64,000 nt of DNA, taken from NCBI GenBank assembly GCA_900143635.1, contig FREY01000005.1, positions 124,001-188,000 on the forward strand. Reading direction: 5' to 3'. The translations under genes were made by a program, and so were the position numbers. The stretch is from Rhodobacteraceae bacterium Alg231-04. Its GTDB lineage: Bacteria > Pseudomonadota > Alphaproteobacteria > Rhodobacterales > Rhodobacteraceae. Positions 17,372 through 26,054 of this stretch are shown one piece after another (the stretch's first letter is position 1; each line of letters begins with the position of its first letter). The notes beneath the pieces are model-generated. The model saw nothing but the letters and a program-made list of their open reading frames with translations, ran no database searches and had not been told where the DNA came from.

Positions 17372-19354
17372 ATGGCCGCCAAAGATACCGACGACCGCAA
17401 ACCTGACGATCAGGAAGCCGAAATCTCGCTTGATATGAGCCAAGCCGCGGTCAAGAAGATGATCGCCGAGGCGCGCGAGAAGGGCTACATCACTTATGAT
17501 CAGCTGAACCAGGTCTTGCCGCCGGATCAGGTCAACTCGGAACAGATCGAAGACGTGATGTCGATGCTGTCCGAGATGGGCATCAACATCATTGAAGACG
17601 AGGAAGCCGAAGAGGAAGAGCAGAAGGGCTCGACCGAACTGGCGACTACCGAAAGCAACCGTGAGGTCGCTGTTGCCGGCGCCGCAGCTGAAAAGCTGGA
17701 CCGCACCGATGATCCGGTGCGCATGTACCTGCGCGAAATGGGGTCGGTCGAACTGCTGAGCCGCGAGGGCGAAATTGCCATCGCCAAGCGGATCGAGGCC
17801 GGCCGCAACACGATGATCGCGGGTCTGTGCGAAAGCCCGCTGACCTTCCAGGCGATCACCATCTGGCACGACGAACTTCTGTCCGAAGACATTCTCTTGC
17901 GCGACGTCATCGATCTGGAGGCCACCTTTGGCAACCAGATGGACGAAGACGGCGATGTGGCAGAGCCAGTGGTCGACACATCCGGCGTTGAGGTCAAAAA
18001 GACCGAAGAAGCCAGCCCCGAGCTGGACGCCGACGGCAACCCGATTGCCAAGGATGATGACGACGACGAAGACGAACAGGCGAACATGTCCCTTGCTGCT
18101 ATGGAAGCAGCACTGAAGGACAAGGTTCTGATCACACTGGAACAGATCTCTTCGGATTACGCCCAGCTGTCGGAAATGCAGGACAGCCGGATTTCGGCCA
18201 CCCTGAACGAAGACGGGTCCTTCTCGGCCGAGGCCGAGGCGACCTATCAGGCGCTGCGTGCGGAAATTGTGCTCCTGGTGAACGAGCTTCACCTGCATAA
18301 CAACCGTATTGAGGCCCTGATCGACCAGCTCTACGGCATTAACCGCCGGGTGATGTCGATCGACAGCTCGATGGTGAAACTGGCAGACCAGGCCCGTATC
18401 AACCGTCGTGAATTCGTCGAAGCCTACCGCAACCGCGAGCTGGACCCGAACTGGCTGGCCGAAATGGCTGAGAAGCCTGGTCGTGGCTGGCAGATGTTCA
18501 TCGACCGCTCCACGTCCAAGGTCGAAGAGCTGCGCGCCGACATGGCGCAGGTGGGTCAGTACGTTGGCCTGGATATCTCGGAATTCCGCCGCATCGTGCA
18601 GCAGGTTCAGAAGGGCGAAAAAGAAGCCCGTCAGGCCAAGAAAGAAATGGTCGAGGCAAACCTGCGTCTGGTTATCTCGATCGCCAAGAAATACACCAAC
18701 CGCGGTCTGCAGTTCCTTGATCTCATTCAGGAAGGCAACATCGGCCTGATGAAGGCGGTCGACAAGTTCGAATACCGCCGTGGCTACAAGTTCTCGACCT
18801 ATGCGACCTGGTGGATCCGTCAGGCGATCACCCGGTCGATTGCGGATCAGGCGCGGACCATCCGTATTCCTGTCCACATGATCGAAACGATCAACAAGCT
18901 GGTCCGCACTGGTCGCCAGATGCTGCACGAGATCGGCCGCGAGCCGACGCCGGAAGAACTGGCCGAAAAGCTGCAGATGCCGCTGGAAAAAGTCCGCAAG
19001 GTGATGAAGATCGCCAAGGAGCCGATCAGCCTCGAAACGCCGATCGGCGACGAGGAAGATTCGCAGCTGGGCGATTTCATCGAGGACAAGAACGCGGTTC
19101 TGCCGCTGGACAGCGCCATTCAGGAAAACCTGAAAGAGACCACCACCCGCGTGTTGGCCTCGCTGACACCGCGTGAAGAACGGGTTCTGCGGATGCGTTT
19201 TGGCATCGGCATGAACACCGACCACACGCTGGAGGAAGTCGGTCAGCAGTTCAGCGTGACCCGCGAGCGGATCCGCCAGATCGAAGCCAAGGCGCTCAGG
19301 AAACTGAAGCACCCGAGCCGCAGCCGCAAGCTGCGCAGCTTCTTGGATCAATAA
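17372..19354 (+). CDS. rpoD: RNA polymerase sigma factor RpoD (sigma-70)
   Basis: The 660-residue housekeeping sigma factor. Region 1.1 is N-terminal. A long acidic non-conserved insert follows, with DDDDDEDEQ-like runs near residue 230. Regions 2-4 are intact: [20 protein letters not shown] and [17 protein letters not shown] (core binding and -10 recognition) and [19 protein letters not shown] (region 4.2, -35 recognition). AGGAG lies upstream of the ATG. It ends the dnaG-rpoD pair and has its own intrinsic terminator. Confidence 0.98.
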   Translation: MAAKDTDDRKPDDQEAEISLDMSQAAVKKMIAEAREKGYITYDQLNQVLPPDQVNSEQIEDVMSMLSEMGINIIEDEEAEEEEQKGSTELATTESNREVAVAGAAAEKLDRTDDPVRMYLREMGSVELLSREGEIAIAKRIEAGRNTMIAGLCESPLTFQAITIWHDELLSEDILLRDVIDLEATFGNQMDEDGDVAEPVVDTSGVEVKKTEEASPELDADGNPIAKDDDDDEDEQANMSLAAMEAALKDKVLITLEQISSDYAQLSEMQDSRISATLNEDGSFSAEAEATYQALRAEIVLLVNELHLHNNRIEALIDQLYGINRRVMSIDSSMVKLADQARINRREFVEAYRNRELDPNWLAEMAEKPGRGWQMFIDRSTSKVEELRADMAQVGQYVGLDISEFRRIVQQVQKGEKEARQAKKEMVEANLRLVISIAKKYTNRGLQFLDLIQEGNIGLMKAVDKFEYRRGYKFSTYATWWIRQAITRSIADQARTIRIPVHMIETINKLVRTGRQMLHEIGREPTPEELAEKLQMPLEKVRKVMKIAKEPISLETPIGDEEDSQLGDFIEDKNAVLPLDSAIQENLKETTTRVLASLTPREERVLRMRFGIGMNTDHTLEEVGQQFSVTRERIRQIEAKALRKLKHPSRSRKLRSFLDQ

Positions 19355-19355
19355 T

Positions 19356-19385
19356 AAAAAGGGCGCCTTTCGGGGCGCCTTTTTG
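19356..19385 (+). terminator. Intrinsic terminator of rpoD
   Basis: An AAAAAGG..GCGCC arm and a GGCGCCTTTTT arm flank a TTTC-type loop, beginning one base after the rpoD stop codon. Confidence 0.92.
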
Positions 19386-19501
19386 TTTCCCCAGCGCGGG
19401 ATGCGGCTGCTTTGTTGCTGGCGACGTCCTCTGTGTTGGGATCGGTTAACGAGGCCGGGAAATTGCGACGGGGTCCGCGGTTGCCTAAAGGCGGGGATGT
19501 T

Positions 19502-19915
19502 ATGATGAAAACCTGGATGTCTGGAATTCTGCTGCTTTGCCTGTCGGGCTGTGCACAACAGGAGGGCGGTGGCTATGTCACAATCGGCGGCGTGCGGGTG
19601 AACCCGGTTACCGCCTCGGTATTCGAGGTTATTCCGCGCCCCGGTGAAGAAATAAACGGCCTTTGGTGCGGGGCTGGGCAATATGCACGATTTGAACTGG
19701 GCGCGCCGGACAATGCCCGCGTCTATGTTGTCAGCGGCGCCGGGCCCGGTGTCACATCCGACAGTAAATCCGCCGCGCAGTTTTCGCTTGGCCCACTTGC
19801 TCAGGCCGAGGGGGCCGGCGCGCGTAACAGCACATGGGGCCCGCAACTGGGGGCGAGCACAACCGTGCGGAATGCCCGATCCAGATGCGGCATCAGGCAG
19901 AGCTCAGACGATTGA
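19502..19915 (+). CDS. Lipoprotein, member 1 of a four-gene paralogous family
   Basis: A 137-residue predicted lipoprotein: a short N-terminal hydrophobic stretch ends in the lipobox LSGC (Cys about 16), so the mature protein should be lipid-anchored in the envelope. The mature part shares a pattern with three downstream genes: VFEV, then a Trp-Cys pair (LWCGAGQYAR), then RVYVVSGAGPGV, then a second cysteine near the C-terminus. It is the most divergent lipoprotein copy at the C-terminal end. The start could equally be the next codon (19505), as two ATGs are adjacent; an upstream frame from 19412 lacks a signal peptide. I cannot name a family or function. Confidence 0.75.
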   Translation: MMKTWMSGILLLCLSGCAQQEGGGYVTIGGVRVNPVTASVFEVIPRPGEEINGLWCGAGQYARFELGAPDNARVYVVSGAGPGVTSDSKSAAQFSLGPLAQAEGAGARNSTWGPQLGASTTVRNARSRCGIRQSSDD

Positions 19916-20013
19916 GCGCCCGGCGTTAACCATTTGGTAACCGCTGGCTTGTGATCCGTTAACCCTGCGCCTAGGATTTTCCGTGTTGGGGTGTTCACGG
20001 AGACTGCGGAACG

Positions 20014-20304
20014 ATGGCTGCTTATTCGAACATGAGCGAGGCGCTGGTCGCCTTGGAAGAAAAGCTGAAGACGTTGCAGAGCGTCACAGACGCGAACCAG
20101 TTTCTGGTCGAAGCCATGCGCGATCACCGCGATGAGCTGGAAAACATGGGCGAAAAAGAAACCCGTGTTGCCATGCTCGATTGGGCGCGGGCTGAATTTG
20201 GCGAAGGCAGCGAGCGGCAGGACGCGGATGTGCTGGATATTCTTGAGATGTCCTTTGGCCCCCGTCAGAGCGCCACAATCATCCCCTTTCCCAAACGCGG
20301 CTGA
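20014..20304 (+). CDS. Small cytosolic protein of unknown function
   Basis: A 96-residue, acidic, mainly helical protein with no signal peptide or membrane segment. It opens with two amphipathic helices and ends in the basic IIPFPKRG. I recognise no family. It interrupts the run of exported paralogues (between members 1 and 2) and is unrelated to them in sequence. Codon use resembles the surrounding genes, which supports it being real. Confidence 0.7.
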   Translation: MAAYSNMSEALVALEEKLKTLQSVTDANQFLVEAMRDHRDELENMGEKETRVAMLDWARAEFGEGSERQDADVLDILEMSFGPRQSATIIPFPKRG

Positions 20305-20418
20305 TCAGGTCTCGGGCGGGCCTGTGCATCGCCTAAATCTTTGATCAATGTCATTGGCAGTCAGCCGTCTTGTAGTATCATGAGCGCCGGAACACTGTGT
20401 GGTAAGGATGGGCGCGCG

Positions 20419-20829
20419 ATGAAACGACTTTGGGTTTTGGGACTGACCTGCGCCGCAGCGCTGTCCGGTTGCGGAATAGAAAACGACTATTTCTTCACCA
20501 CACGGGGAGAGCGCGTTTACGCGGTCGAAGACGGTGTTTTTGAAGTCGCCCTGATGGATATGGGATACCTGCCTGGATATTGGTGCAACGCGGCTGATTA
20601 TGCCCGCCGGTCTCTGGGCGCGGGCTGGACTGATCCGGTCTATGTCTACCGGGGTCTCGGCGAAGGGGTTGTCTCGGAGCGGGCTGTCACCGTGCTCTTC
20701 ACGTTGAAACCACCGGCTACACCGGTGGCGCAGCAGGCCATCGTGCGGATCAATGCGTTTGAGCCGGGTCAGAGTCTGACTGTGCGCAGCGCGGAAAACC
20801 AGTGTAACTTCAACAGTTTTGAGTTCTGA
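20419..20829 (+). CDS. Lipoprotein, member 2 of a four-gene paralogous family
   Basis: A 136-residue predicted lipoprotein with lipobox LSGC (Cys about 18). The mature domain has GVFEV, GYWCNAADYARRSLGAGW, DPVYVYRGLGEGVVS, VLFTLKP, a near-terminal SLTVRSAENQC and a final Phe-Glu-Phe. The two mature cysteines are in the same places as in the other members and would be able to pair in the periplasm. The ATG at 20419 follows AAGGA by about ten bases; an upstream frame from 20341 is rejected because it would bury the signal peptide. Function unknown. Confidence 0.8.
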   Translation: MKRLWVLGLTCAAALSGCGIENDYFFTTRGERVYAVEDGVFEVALMDMGYLPGYWCNAADYARRSLGAGWTDPVYVYRGLGEGVVSERAVTVLFTLKPPATPVAQQAIVRINAFEPGQSLTVRSAENQCNFNSFEF

Positions 20830-20959
20830 ACCCAGGCTGGATAGCCGCGGGGCAGGGCGTGGCCGGGGGTGCATTCTGGCCGACATGTCCGATCAGACTA
20901 CCTTTCTGTGAAGGTCTCGCCGCATGTGCGGTGCAGATGATTGCAGGGGGTGCTGGAAA

Positions 20960-21367
20960 ATGAAGAAAGCTCTGGTTGTTGCACTGTTTGGTTTCACGGC
21001 GGCGTGTTCCGTGGAGCCGGGCTATTTGGGATCGGTTCTGGGGGATCAGGCCGTGGCGCTGAACGAGGATGTTTTTGAAGTCTCGCCGCGCAATGGCAGT
21101 ACCAATTTCAGTTGGGATGTCTGGTGCGGGGCGTCCGATTATGCCCGGCGCGAGCTGAAGGCAGACTGGCAGGATCCGGTCTATGTTTACCGCGAGCGCG
21201 GACCGGGCGTGGCTGCGGCATCGCGTGAGACGGTCCATTTCACACTGAATGAGCAATCGTTGCCGGTTCCTGCCTCTGTCATGACATCGGTCGACGAATT
21301 GGCGGTCGGCCAGTTCATGACCGTGCGCGACGGTGGCAAACTGTGTGACCAATGGGCCGGGCGTTGA
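20960..21367 (+). CDS. Lipoprotein, member 3 of a four-gene paralogous family
   Basis: A 135-residue predicted lipoprotein with lipobox FTAAC (Cys about 18). It matches member 2 most closely: DVFEVSP, VWCGASDYARRELKADW, DPVYVYRERGPGV, a VHFTL strand, FMTVRDGGKLC near the end. The two mature cysteines are conserved. I start it at the ATG at 20960; the longer frame from 20924 would add a non-signal extension. It probably arose by duplication within this cluster. Function unknown. Confidence 0.8.
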   Translation: MKKALVVALFGFTAACSVEPGYLGSVLGDQAVALNEDVFEVSPRNGSTNFSWDVWCGASDYARRELKADWQDPVYVYRERGPGVAAASRETVHFTLNEQSLPVPASVMTSVDELAVGQFMTVRDGGKLCDQWAGR

Positions 21368-21479
21368 TGAAAGGCTGATCGGGCCCTGTCTGGCGGGGCT
21401 TGGTTTCAGAGTTTTGAAGTGACTGTGACCAAGGGCCTGTGCAAGGATAGGCCTGCTGAATGGACTGTGGAGAAAACAT

Positions 21480-21893
21480 ATGAAAGCCAGATGGTTGCCG
21501 GTTGCGGCAGTGTCCCTCCTGCTGAGCCTGCCTGCCTCGGCGGCGTCGTTTCGGGCCATCAATGGGATCGAGGGCGATCCGATCAGCGCCTATGAGCTGG
21601 AGGTGTTCTCCCGCAGATCCGCGCCAAAGGAGCAATATTGGTGTGCCGCTGCCGATTTCTACAGGCGGCAGGGGGTGGCATGGAAGACGAGGATCTATGT
21701 GGCTCAAGGGTTCCACCGCGGGACGGTGTCCGGCGCCCCGTCGACCGCAACCTTCACCCTCGATCCGGCGGCTTCGGGCATTCAGCCATACGAGAACAAT
21801 GTCATCACCGATCTTTTGAAAGTCGGTTACAGCAAGTCGCTGACAGGGGCGTGGAAATACTGCAGAAAGGTCATCCAGCCATTCCGTTTCTGA
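21480..21893 (+). CDS. Secreted protein, member 4 of a four-gene paralogous family
   Basis: A 137-residue exported protein with a standard signal peptide cleaved after PASA (about residue 21) instead of a lipobox, so this member should be soluble in the periplasm or outside. It keeps the family pattern: ELEVFS, YWCAAADFYRRQGVAW, RIYVAQGFHRGTVSG, TATFTLDP, SKSLTGAWKYC. Like members 1-3 it has one cysteine in the Trp-Cys pair and one near the end. It lies 17 bp before yjbQ. Function unknown. Confidence 0.8.
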   Translation: MKARWLPVAAVSLLLSLPASAASFRAINGIEGDPISAYELEVFSRRSAPKEQYWCAAADFYRRQGVAWKTRIYVAQGFHRGTVSGAPSTATFTLDPAASGIQPYENNVITDLLKVGYSKSLTGAWKYCRKVIQPFRF

Positions 21894-21910
21894 ACCCTTG
21901 ATCCGCTCTG

Positions 21911-22321
21911 ATGCAATCCATTCTTGAAATCTCCACCCGCGGTGCGGGTCTGTATGAGTTTACCGCCGACGTGCGGTCGCTGCTGCCCGCGGGGCATGGC
22001 GGGCTGCTCACCCTGTTTGTTCAGCATACCTCCTGTTCTCTGCTGATCCAGGAGAACGCCGACCCCGAGGTGCAGGATGATCTGCAAGCGTTTTTCCATC
22101 GGCTGGTGCCGCCCTCCAGCGATCCCGCCATGTCCTATCTGCGCCACACCTATGAAGGCCCCGATGACATGCCCGCCCATATCAAGGCGGCAATGATGCC
22201 GGTGAGCCTGCAGATCCCGGTTTCGAATGGTCAGCTGATGCTGGGCACCTGGCAGGGCATTTATCTGTTCGAACACCGCCGCGCACCGCATCTGCGCAGG
22301 GTCGTCGCCCATCTGTCCTGA
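21911..22321 (+). CDS. YjbQ family protein (UPF0047, secondary thiamine-phosphate synthase type)
   Basis: A 136-residue small enzyme of the YjbQ/UPF0047 family. Seen: LTLFVQHTSCSLLIQENADP (about residues 34-53), the conserved HTS-x-S-x-x-x-x-x-N-D-like core, then HTYEGPDDMPAHIKAAMMP and LGTWQGIYLFEHR. A low thiamine-phosphate synthase activity has been reported for the family, but its true role is unclear. It is followed by a 120 bp gap and nrdR. Confidence 0.92.
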   Translation: MQSILEISTRGAGLYEFTADVRSLLPAGHGGLLTLFVQHTSCSLLIQENADPEVQDDLQAFFHRLVPPSSDPAMSYLRHTYEGPDDMPAHIKAAMMPVSLQIPVSNGQLMLGTWQGIYLFEHRRAPHLRRVVAHLS

Positions 22322-22441
22322 CCGCTTCATCTTGCGGCGTAAATTCCCCACTACCCAATCGGTAGAGGCTGCCCTATAGTTGTGGGTAAGTGTGCTGTCT
22401 TGTGCACAATCTACGGTCGGATAGTATGAGGGAGACGGCAG

Positions 22442-22909
22442 ATGCGCTGCCCGTTCTGCGGAAATATCGATACTCAGGTCAAAGACTCGCGCCCGGCAGA
22501 GGATCACGTCGCGATCCGTCGGCGCCGCTTCTGTCCGGCATGTGGTGGCCGGTTCACCACCTATGAACGGGTGCAGCTGCGCGATCTGGTGGTGATCAAG
22601 ACCAACGGCAAACGCGAAGATTTCGATCGTGACAAGCTGGAGCGCTCCATTCGCATTTCGATGCAGAAGCGTCCGATCGAACCGGAGCGTATCGATCAGA
22701 TGATATCGGGCATCGTGCGCAGGCTGGAAAGCATGGGTGATACGGATATACCGTCTAGCCGGATAGGCGAGATCGTGATGGAGTCGCTGGCGCGAATTGA
22801 CACCGTTGCCTATGTGCGCTTTGCCAGCGTCTACAAGAATTTCCAGGCGGCGGATGATTTCGAGGATTTCGTCCACGAACTGCGCCCGGATGTGGCGCCG
22901 GAAGAGTAA
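22442..22909 (+). CDS. nrdR: Transcriptional repressor NrdR
   Basis: A 155-residue repressor of ribonucleotide reductase genes. Seen: the zinc ribbon with CPFCG (Cys 3, 6) and [13 protein letters not shown] (Cys 31, 34), then an ATP-cone (about residues 49-139) that senses ATP/dATP. Length is normal. It stands directly before ribD, a conserved pairing in alphaproteobacteria and beyond. I saw no clear NrdR box in its own upstream region. Confidence 0.97.
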   Translation: MRCPFCGNIDTQVKDSRPAEDHVAIRRRRFCPACGGRFTTYERVQLRDLVVIKTNGKREDFDRDKLERSIRISMQKRPIEPERIDQMISGIVRRLESMGDTDIPSSRIGEIVMESLARIDTVAYVRFASVYKNFQAADDFEDFVHELRPDVAPEE

Positions 22910-22957
22910 CCCCGCGTCGCACCAAGTGGAGTAGAGACCCTGACAGACGAACGGTTC

Positions 22958-24034
22958 ATGTCCTTGGCGCTGAGCCTCGGCAGGCGCGGGCAGGGCAATT
23001 GCTGGCCCAACCCGGCGGTTGGCTGTGTGATTGTGAAAGAGGGCCGGATCATTGGCCGCGGCTGGACCAAGCCCGGCGGCCGCCCCCATGCGGAAACCGA
23101 GGCACTGGCGCAGGCCGGTGCAGCGGCCCGCGGTGCAACCGCTTATGTCACTCTGGAGCCCTGCTCTCATCAGGGGCAGACACCGCCCTGTGCGCAGGCG
23201 TTGATTGATGCAGGTCTGGCCCGCGTCGTGGCGGCAACCGGTGACAGTGACCCCCGTGTGGCCGGCCAGGGGTTCGAGATGCTGCGCATGGCGGGCATCG
23301 AAGTCAGCACGGGTGTTCTGGCCGATCAGGCCGCCCGCGATCACGCCGGGTTTTTCCTGAAAACCGAACAGGGCCGCCCGTTGGTGACGCTAAAGCTGGC
23401 CTCCAGTTTTGATGGCCGGATTGCCACCGCAAGCGGCCAGAGCAAGTGGATCACCGGATCGGAAGCACGCCGCGCGGTGCATGCGATGCGTGCGCGCCAT
23501 GACGCGGTGATGGTCGGTGCGGGCACCGCACGTGCGGATGATCCGTCGTTGACGGTGCGCGACATTGGCGTGGAACACCAACCTGTGCGGGTTGTCATCT
23601 CACGCCATCTGGATCTGCCTCTGATGAGCCAGCTGGCCCGCACTGCCAATGAGGTGCCGGTCTGGCTGTGCCATGGGCCTGGCGCTGATGTCGAACGGAT
23701 GCGGGCCTGGGAGGGCCTGGGTGCCAAGTTGCTGCCCTGCGGCGTACACGGGGTGCAGCTGGATCCCAACGATATCCTGCAGCAGCTCGGCGCGGCTGGC
23801 CTGACACGTATCTTCTGCGAAGGTGGCTCAGGGCTTGCCGCCTCCCTGCTGGCCTTTGATCTGGTGGATGAGCTGATCGGCTTTACGGCGGGTGTCGCCA
23901 TTGGTGCCGAAGGGCTGCCCTCGGTCAGTGCGCTGGGGATCGGACGTCTTGAGGAAGCGCCCCGGTTTCAACTGATTGAGACGCGACCGATTGGTGGCGA
24001 CATTCTGCACCGCTGGACACGCGCCCTGCGCTAA
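22958..24034 (+). CDS. ribD: Riboflavin biosynthesis protein RibD (deaminase/reductase)
   Basis: The bifunctional enzyme for the second and third steps of riboflavin synthesis. The N-terminal deaminase (about 1-140) has the zinc motifs HAETEAL and TLEPCSHQGQTPPC; the C-terminal reductase (about 145-358) has LKLASSFDGRIATASG. The annotated ATG has no ribosome site. A CTG at 22940, in frame and six codons upstream, lies eight bases after GGAG and would give an N-terminus beginning (M)TDERFMSLAL, like many homologues; it may be the real start. The gene follows nrdR by about 48 bp and converges on the capsule genes. Confidence 0.93.
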   Translation: MSLALSLGRRGQGNCWPNPAVGCVIVKEGRIIGRGWTKPGGRPHAETEALAQAGAAARGATAYVTLEPCSHQGQTPPCAQALIDAGLARVVAATGDSDPRVAGQGFEMLRMAGIEVSTGVLADQAARDHAGFFLKTEQGRPLVTLKLASSFDGRIATASGQSKWITGSEARRAVHAMRARHDAVMVGAGTARADDPSLTVRDIGVEHQPVRVVISRHLDLPLMSQLARTANEVPVWLCHGPGADVERMRAWEGLGAKLLPCGVHGVQLDPNDILQQLGAAGLTRIFCEGGSGLAASLLAFDLVDELIGFTAGVAIGAEGLPSVSALGIGRLEEAPRFQLIETRPIGGDILHRWTRALR

Positions 24035-24046
24035 AGCGCCCCCGGC

Positions 24047-26050
24047 CTATCTCCACAAATAGGCGTAGGTGGCAAACAGCCCCTGGAGCTTTGACATTGC
24101 CCGATTGGCAGCACTTGGGCGGGGAATATGCCCGCCCGCCAGCCGGTCTGCCACCACTTCAACAGGGCAGGGCTGGCCGGTCACCGGGTCAAGGTATCGC
24201 GGATAATCGATCAGGACCGCATGGGCCAGCCCGGCCAGCGTAACCTGCGCCTGCCGTCGCGCGGGCACATCGCCCAGATCTGTTGTCAGCCCCCAGCCGG
24301 CATAAAAGGGCGCACCGAGGGTGGTGACTTTCACCCCCCGCAACAGCGCCTCGAACCCCATGAGCGAGGTCATGGTCCAAACCTCATCCACCTCTGCCAG
24401 CAGGGCGGCCGGGCTGGTTCCGGAAGCCACCACATCTGCCAGTCCCCTGGCATCTGCGGCGCCTTCGCGCAGACCTGCTTCCACGTCCGGGTGCGGTTTG
24501 TAGATGATCACCGCATCGGGGTTGGCACCGCGCGCGGCCTGCAGAAGGGCGAGGTTAGTGTTCACTTCGCCCGCGCCAGTCAGGATCGAGGCGTCATCCT
24601 CGACCTGCCCTGGCACCAGAATGAGGTGACCTTTGGGGAGGGCGGGCGCGGCCTCTCCGAGGTTGTATTTGGACAGGCCGCTGTCGGTCAGCTGGCGGAT
24701 CAGGGCATCGGCGCGGTGTTCTTCTGTTTGGCTGAGGACCGCCCGTTTGGCGATCCAGCCTTCCAGATCACTGGGCTGGCGGGGGTCATAGTAAATCCCG
24801 CTGCTATCGGCGACCAAAGACAGTGGCGGCACCAGTGCGGCGCCCAAACCGCGCGAGCGCAGAAAGCCGTCTTCGACCCGTACCGCACCATCGTGCTGCG
24901 GGCCTGCCTTGCTGGCCCATACCATTTTGCGACGGGCGCTCCCGGCGGGTTCTTCGCTGAACTGGATCTTTTTGTGCTGGCCGTAGAAACGCTGCAACGG
25001 CCCGCGCTTCCACAGGCGCATGCCTGCAGCACTCCAGCCCTGATGATCCTCGCGCCAGGCGCGGGCCTGTGCCTCGATCATGTCCATCGCGGTTTCGAAA
25101 TCGCAAAGGCGATCGCGGAAAGGGTCGTACCAGACAGGGTAGAGGAGCAGTGCGGCGGCCACCAGCTGGGCGCGGGTCAGGCGCCGTTGGCGGCGGGTGA
25201 TGGGGAACTCATCCTCTGTCAGCCCCCAGCCCGCATAGAACGGCTGGCCAAACAGGCGAGGCCGGTGGCCTGCCAGGATGGCTTCGAATCCCAGTTGTGA
25301 AGAGACGGTATAGACGGCCACGGCGCCGTCCAGCAGGGCCCAGGGAGACACGGCATCAGCAAAGAATTCGACGGGTCCTTCTGCGTCCTGCTCCTGGAAA
25401 TATCCCTGACGAAAGCCCTGTGCGGTTTCGGGGTGGGTTTTGATCAGAATGCGGGCGCCGGGGTTCTCTTCGCGGGCGTAATACAGCATTTCGCGGAACC
25501 GGGCCCGGTCCCCACCCGAGGCAGTGACCGAGGCATCACCGCGGGTCTGGTCGATCACCAGCACATAGCCGGGATCGGGCACTGCGGCGGCGGGGTCAAA
25601 GGCGTTGTATTTGCTCAAGTGGTGCGCGCGTAGCCGGGTGATTGCATCCCGGGCGCGCGACAAGAGCACGGTATCATCCAGCGGGCCTGAGGCCAGAAGC
25701 TCTTCCAGGTCGGATGGCTGGCTGGGGTCAAAATGCATCGCTCTGCGATCCAGCAGCAACCCCATTGGTGGCTCACCTGCGCGCCCCGGATGCAGCGAGC
25801 GCACAAAGGCATCTTCGATCCGCAACAGCCCGCTGTCCTGGCGTGAAGCCATAGCGCGCCCGCGGTGTGCGGTGGGGGAATTGCCCCAGATCCCCACCAG
25901 ATCCTGCGGGCCGGGCAGACCCAGGCGGATGTCATAGCCCGCCAGAGTCAGAATGCGGCGCAGCCGCCGCTGGGTCAGAAATCCGCCGTTGTAAACAAAA
26001 AGCCGGGAGCGTTTGCCCCCGGCTGTTGGCCTTGGTTCAAGGCTGTTCAT
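24047..26050 (-). CDS. Capsular polysaccharide export protein KpsC-like (Kdo transferase)
   Basis: A 667-residue protein of the KpsC/LipA family, which adds beta-Kdo linker residues to the lipid acceptor on which group 2 capsules are built. It shows the typical duplication: an N-terminal copy (about 20-330) with RRILTLAGYDI, LRIEDAFVRSLHPG and AGWGLTEDEFP, and a second copy (about 340-640) with VRVEDGFLRSRGLGA, DSSGIYYDPRQPSDLE and GAPFYAGWGLTTD. The repeated FYAGWGLT-type motif is seen in both. I chose the ATG at 26050, four bases after the upstream stop; a longer frame to 26086 would overlap that gene. It is the last gene of a three-gene minus-strand capsule set. Confidence 0.92.
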   Translation of the reverse strand: MNSLEPRPTAGGKRSRLFVYNGGFLTQRRLRRILTLAGYDIRLGLPGPQDLVGIWGNSPTAHRGRAMASRQDSGLLRIEDAFVRSLHPGRAGEPPMGLLLDRRAMHFDPSQPSDLEELLASGPLDDTVLLSRARDAITRLRAHHLSKYNAFDPAAAVPDPGYVLVIDQTRGDASVTASGGDRARFREMLYYAREENPGARILIKTHPETAQGFRQGYFQEQDAEGPVEFFADAVSPWALLDGAVAVYTVSSQLGFEAILAGHRPRLFGQPFYAGWGLTEDEFPITRRQRRLTRAQLVAAALLLYPVWYDPFRDRLCDFETAMDMIEAQARAWREDHQGWSAAGMRLWKRGPLQRFYGQHKKIQFSEEPAGSARRKMVWASKAGPQHDGAVRVEDGFLRSRGLGAALVPPLSLVADSSGIYYDPRQPSDLEGWIAKRAVLSQTEEHRADALIRQLTDSGLSKYNLGEAAPALPKGHLILVPGQVEDDASILTGAGEVNTNLALLQAARGANPDAVIIYKPHPDVEAGLREGAADARGLADVVASGTSPAALLAEVDEVWTMTSLMGFEALLRGVKVTTLGAPFYAGWGLTTDLGDVPARRQAQVTLAGLAHAVLIDYPRYLDPVTGQPCPVEVVADRLAGGHIPRPSAANRAMSKLQGLFATYAYLWR

Positions 26051-26054
26051 GCGC

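Noticed and set aside
16895-19846. A 983-codon open frame on the minus strand opposite dnaG and rpoD
   Set aside because: It is the antisense shadow of two well-defined genes in GC-rich DNA; it has no family motif, no ribosome site and a composition unlike protein.
22322-22441. NrdR boxes before nrdR
   Set aside because: No pair of sites resembling the known consensus at the right spacing was seen.
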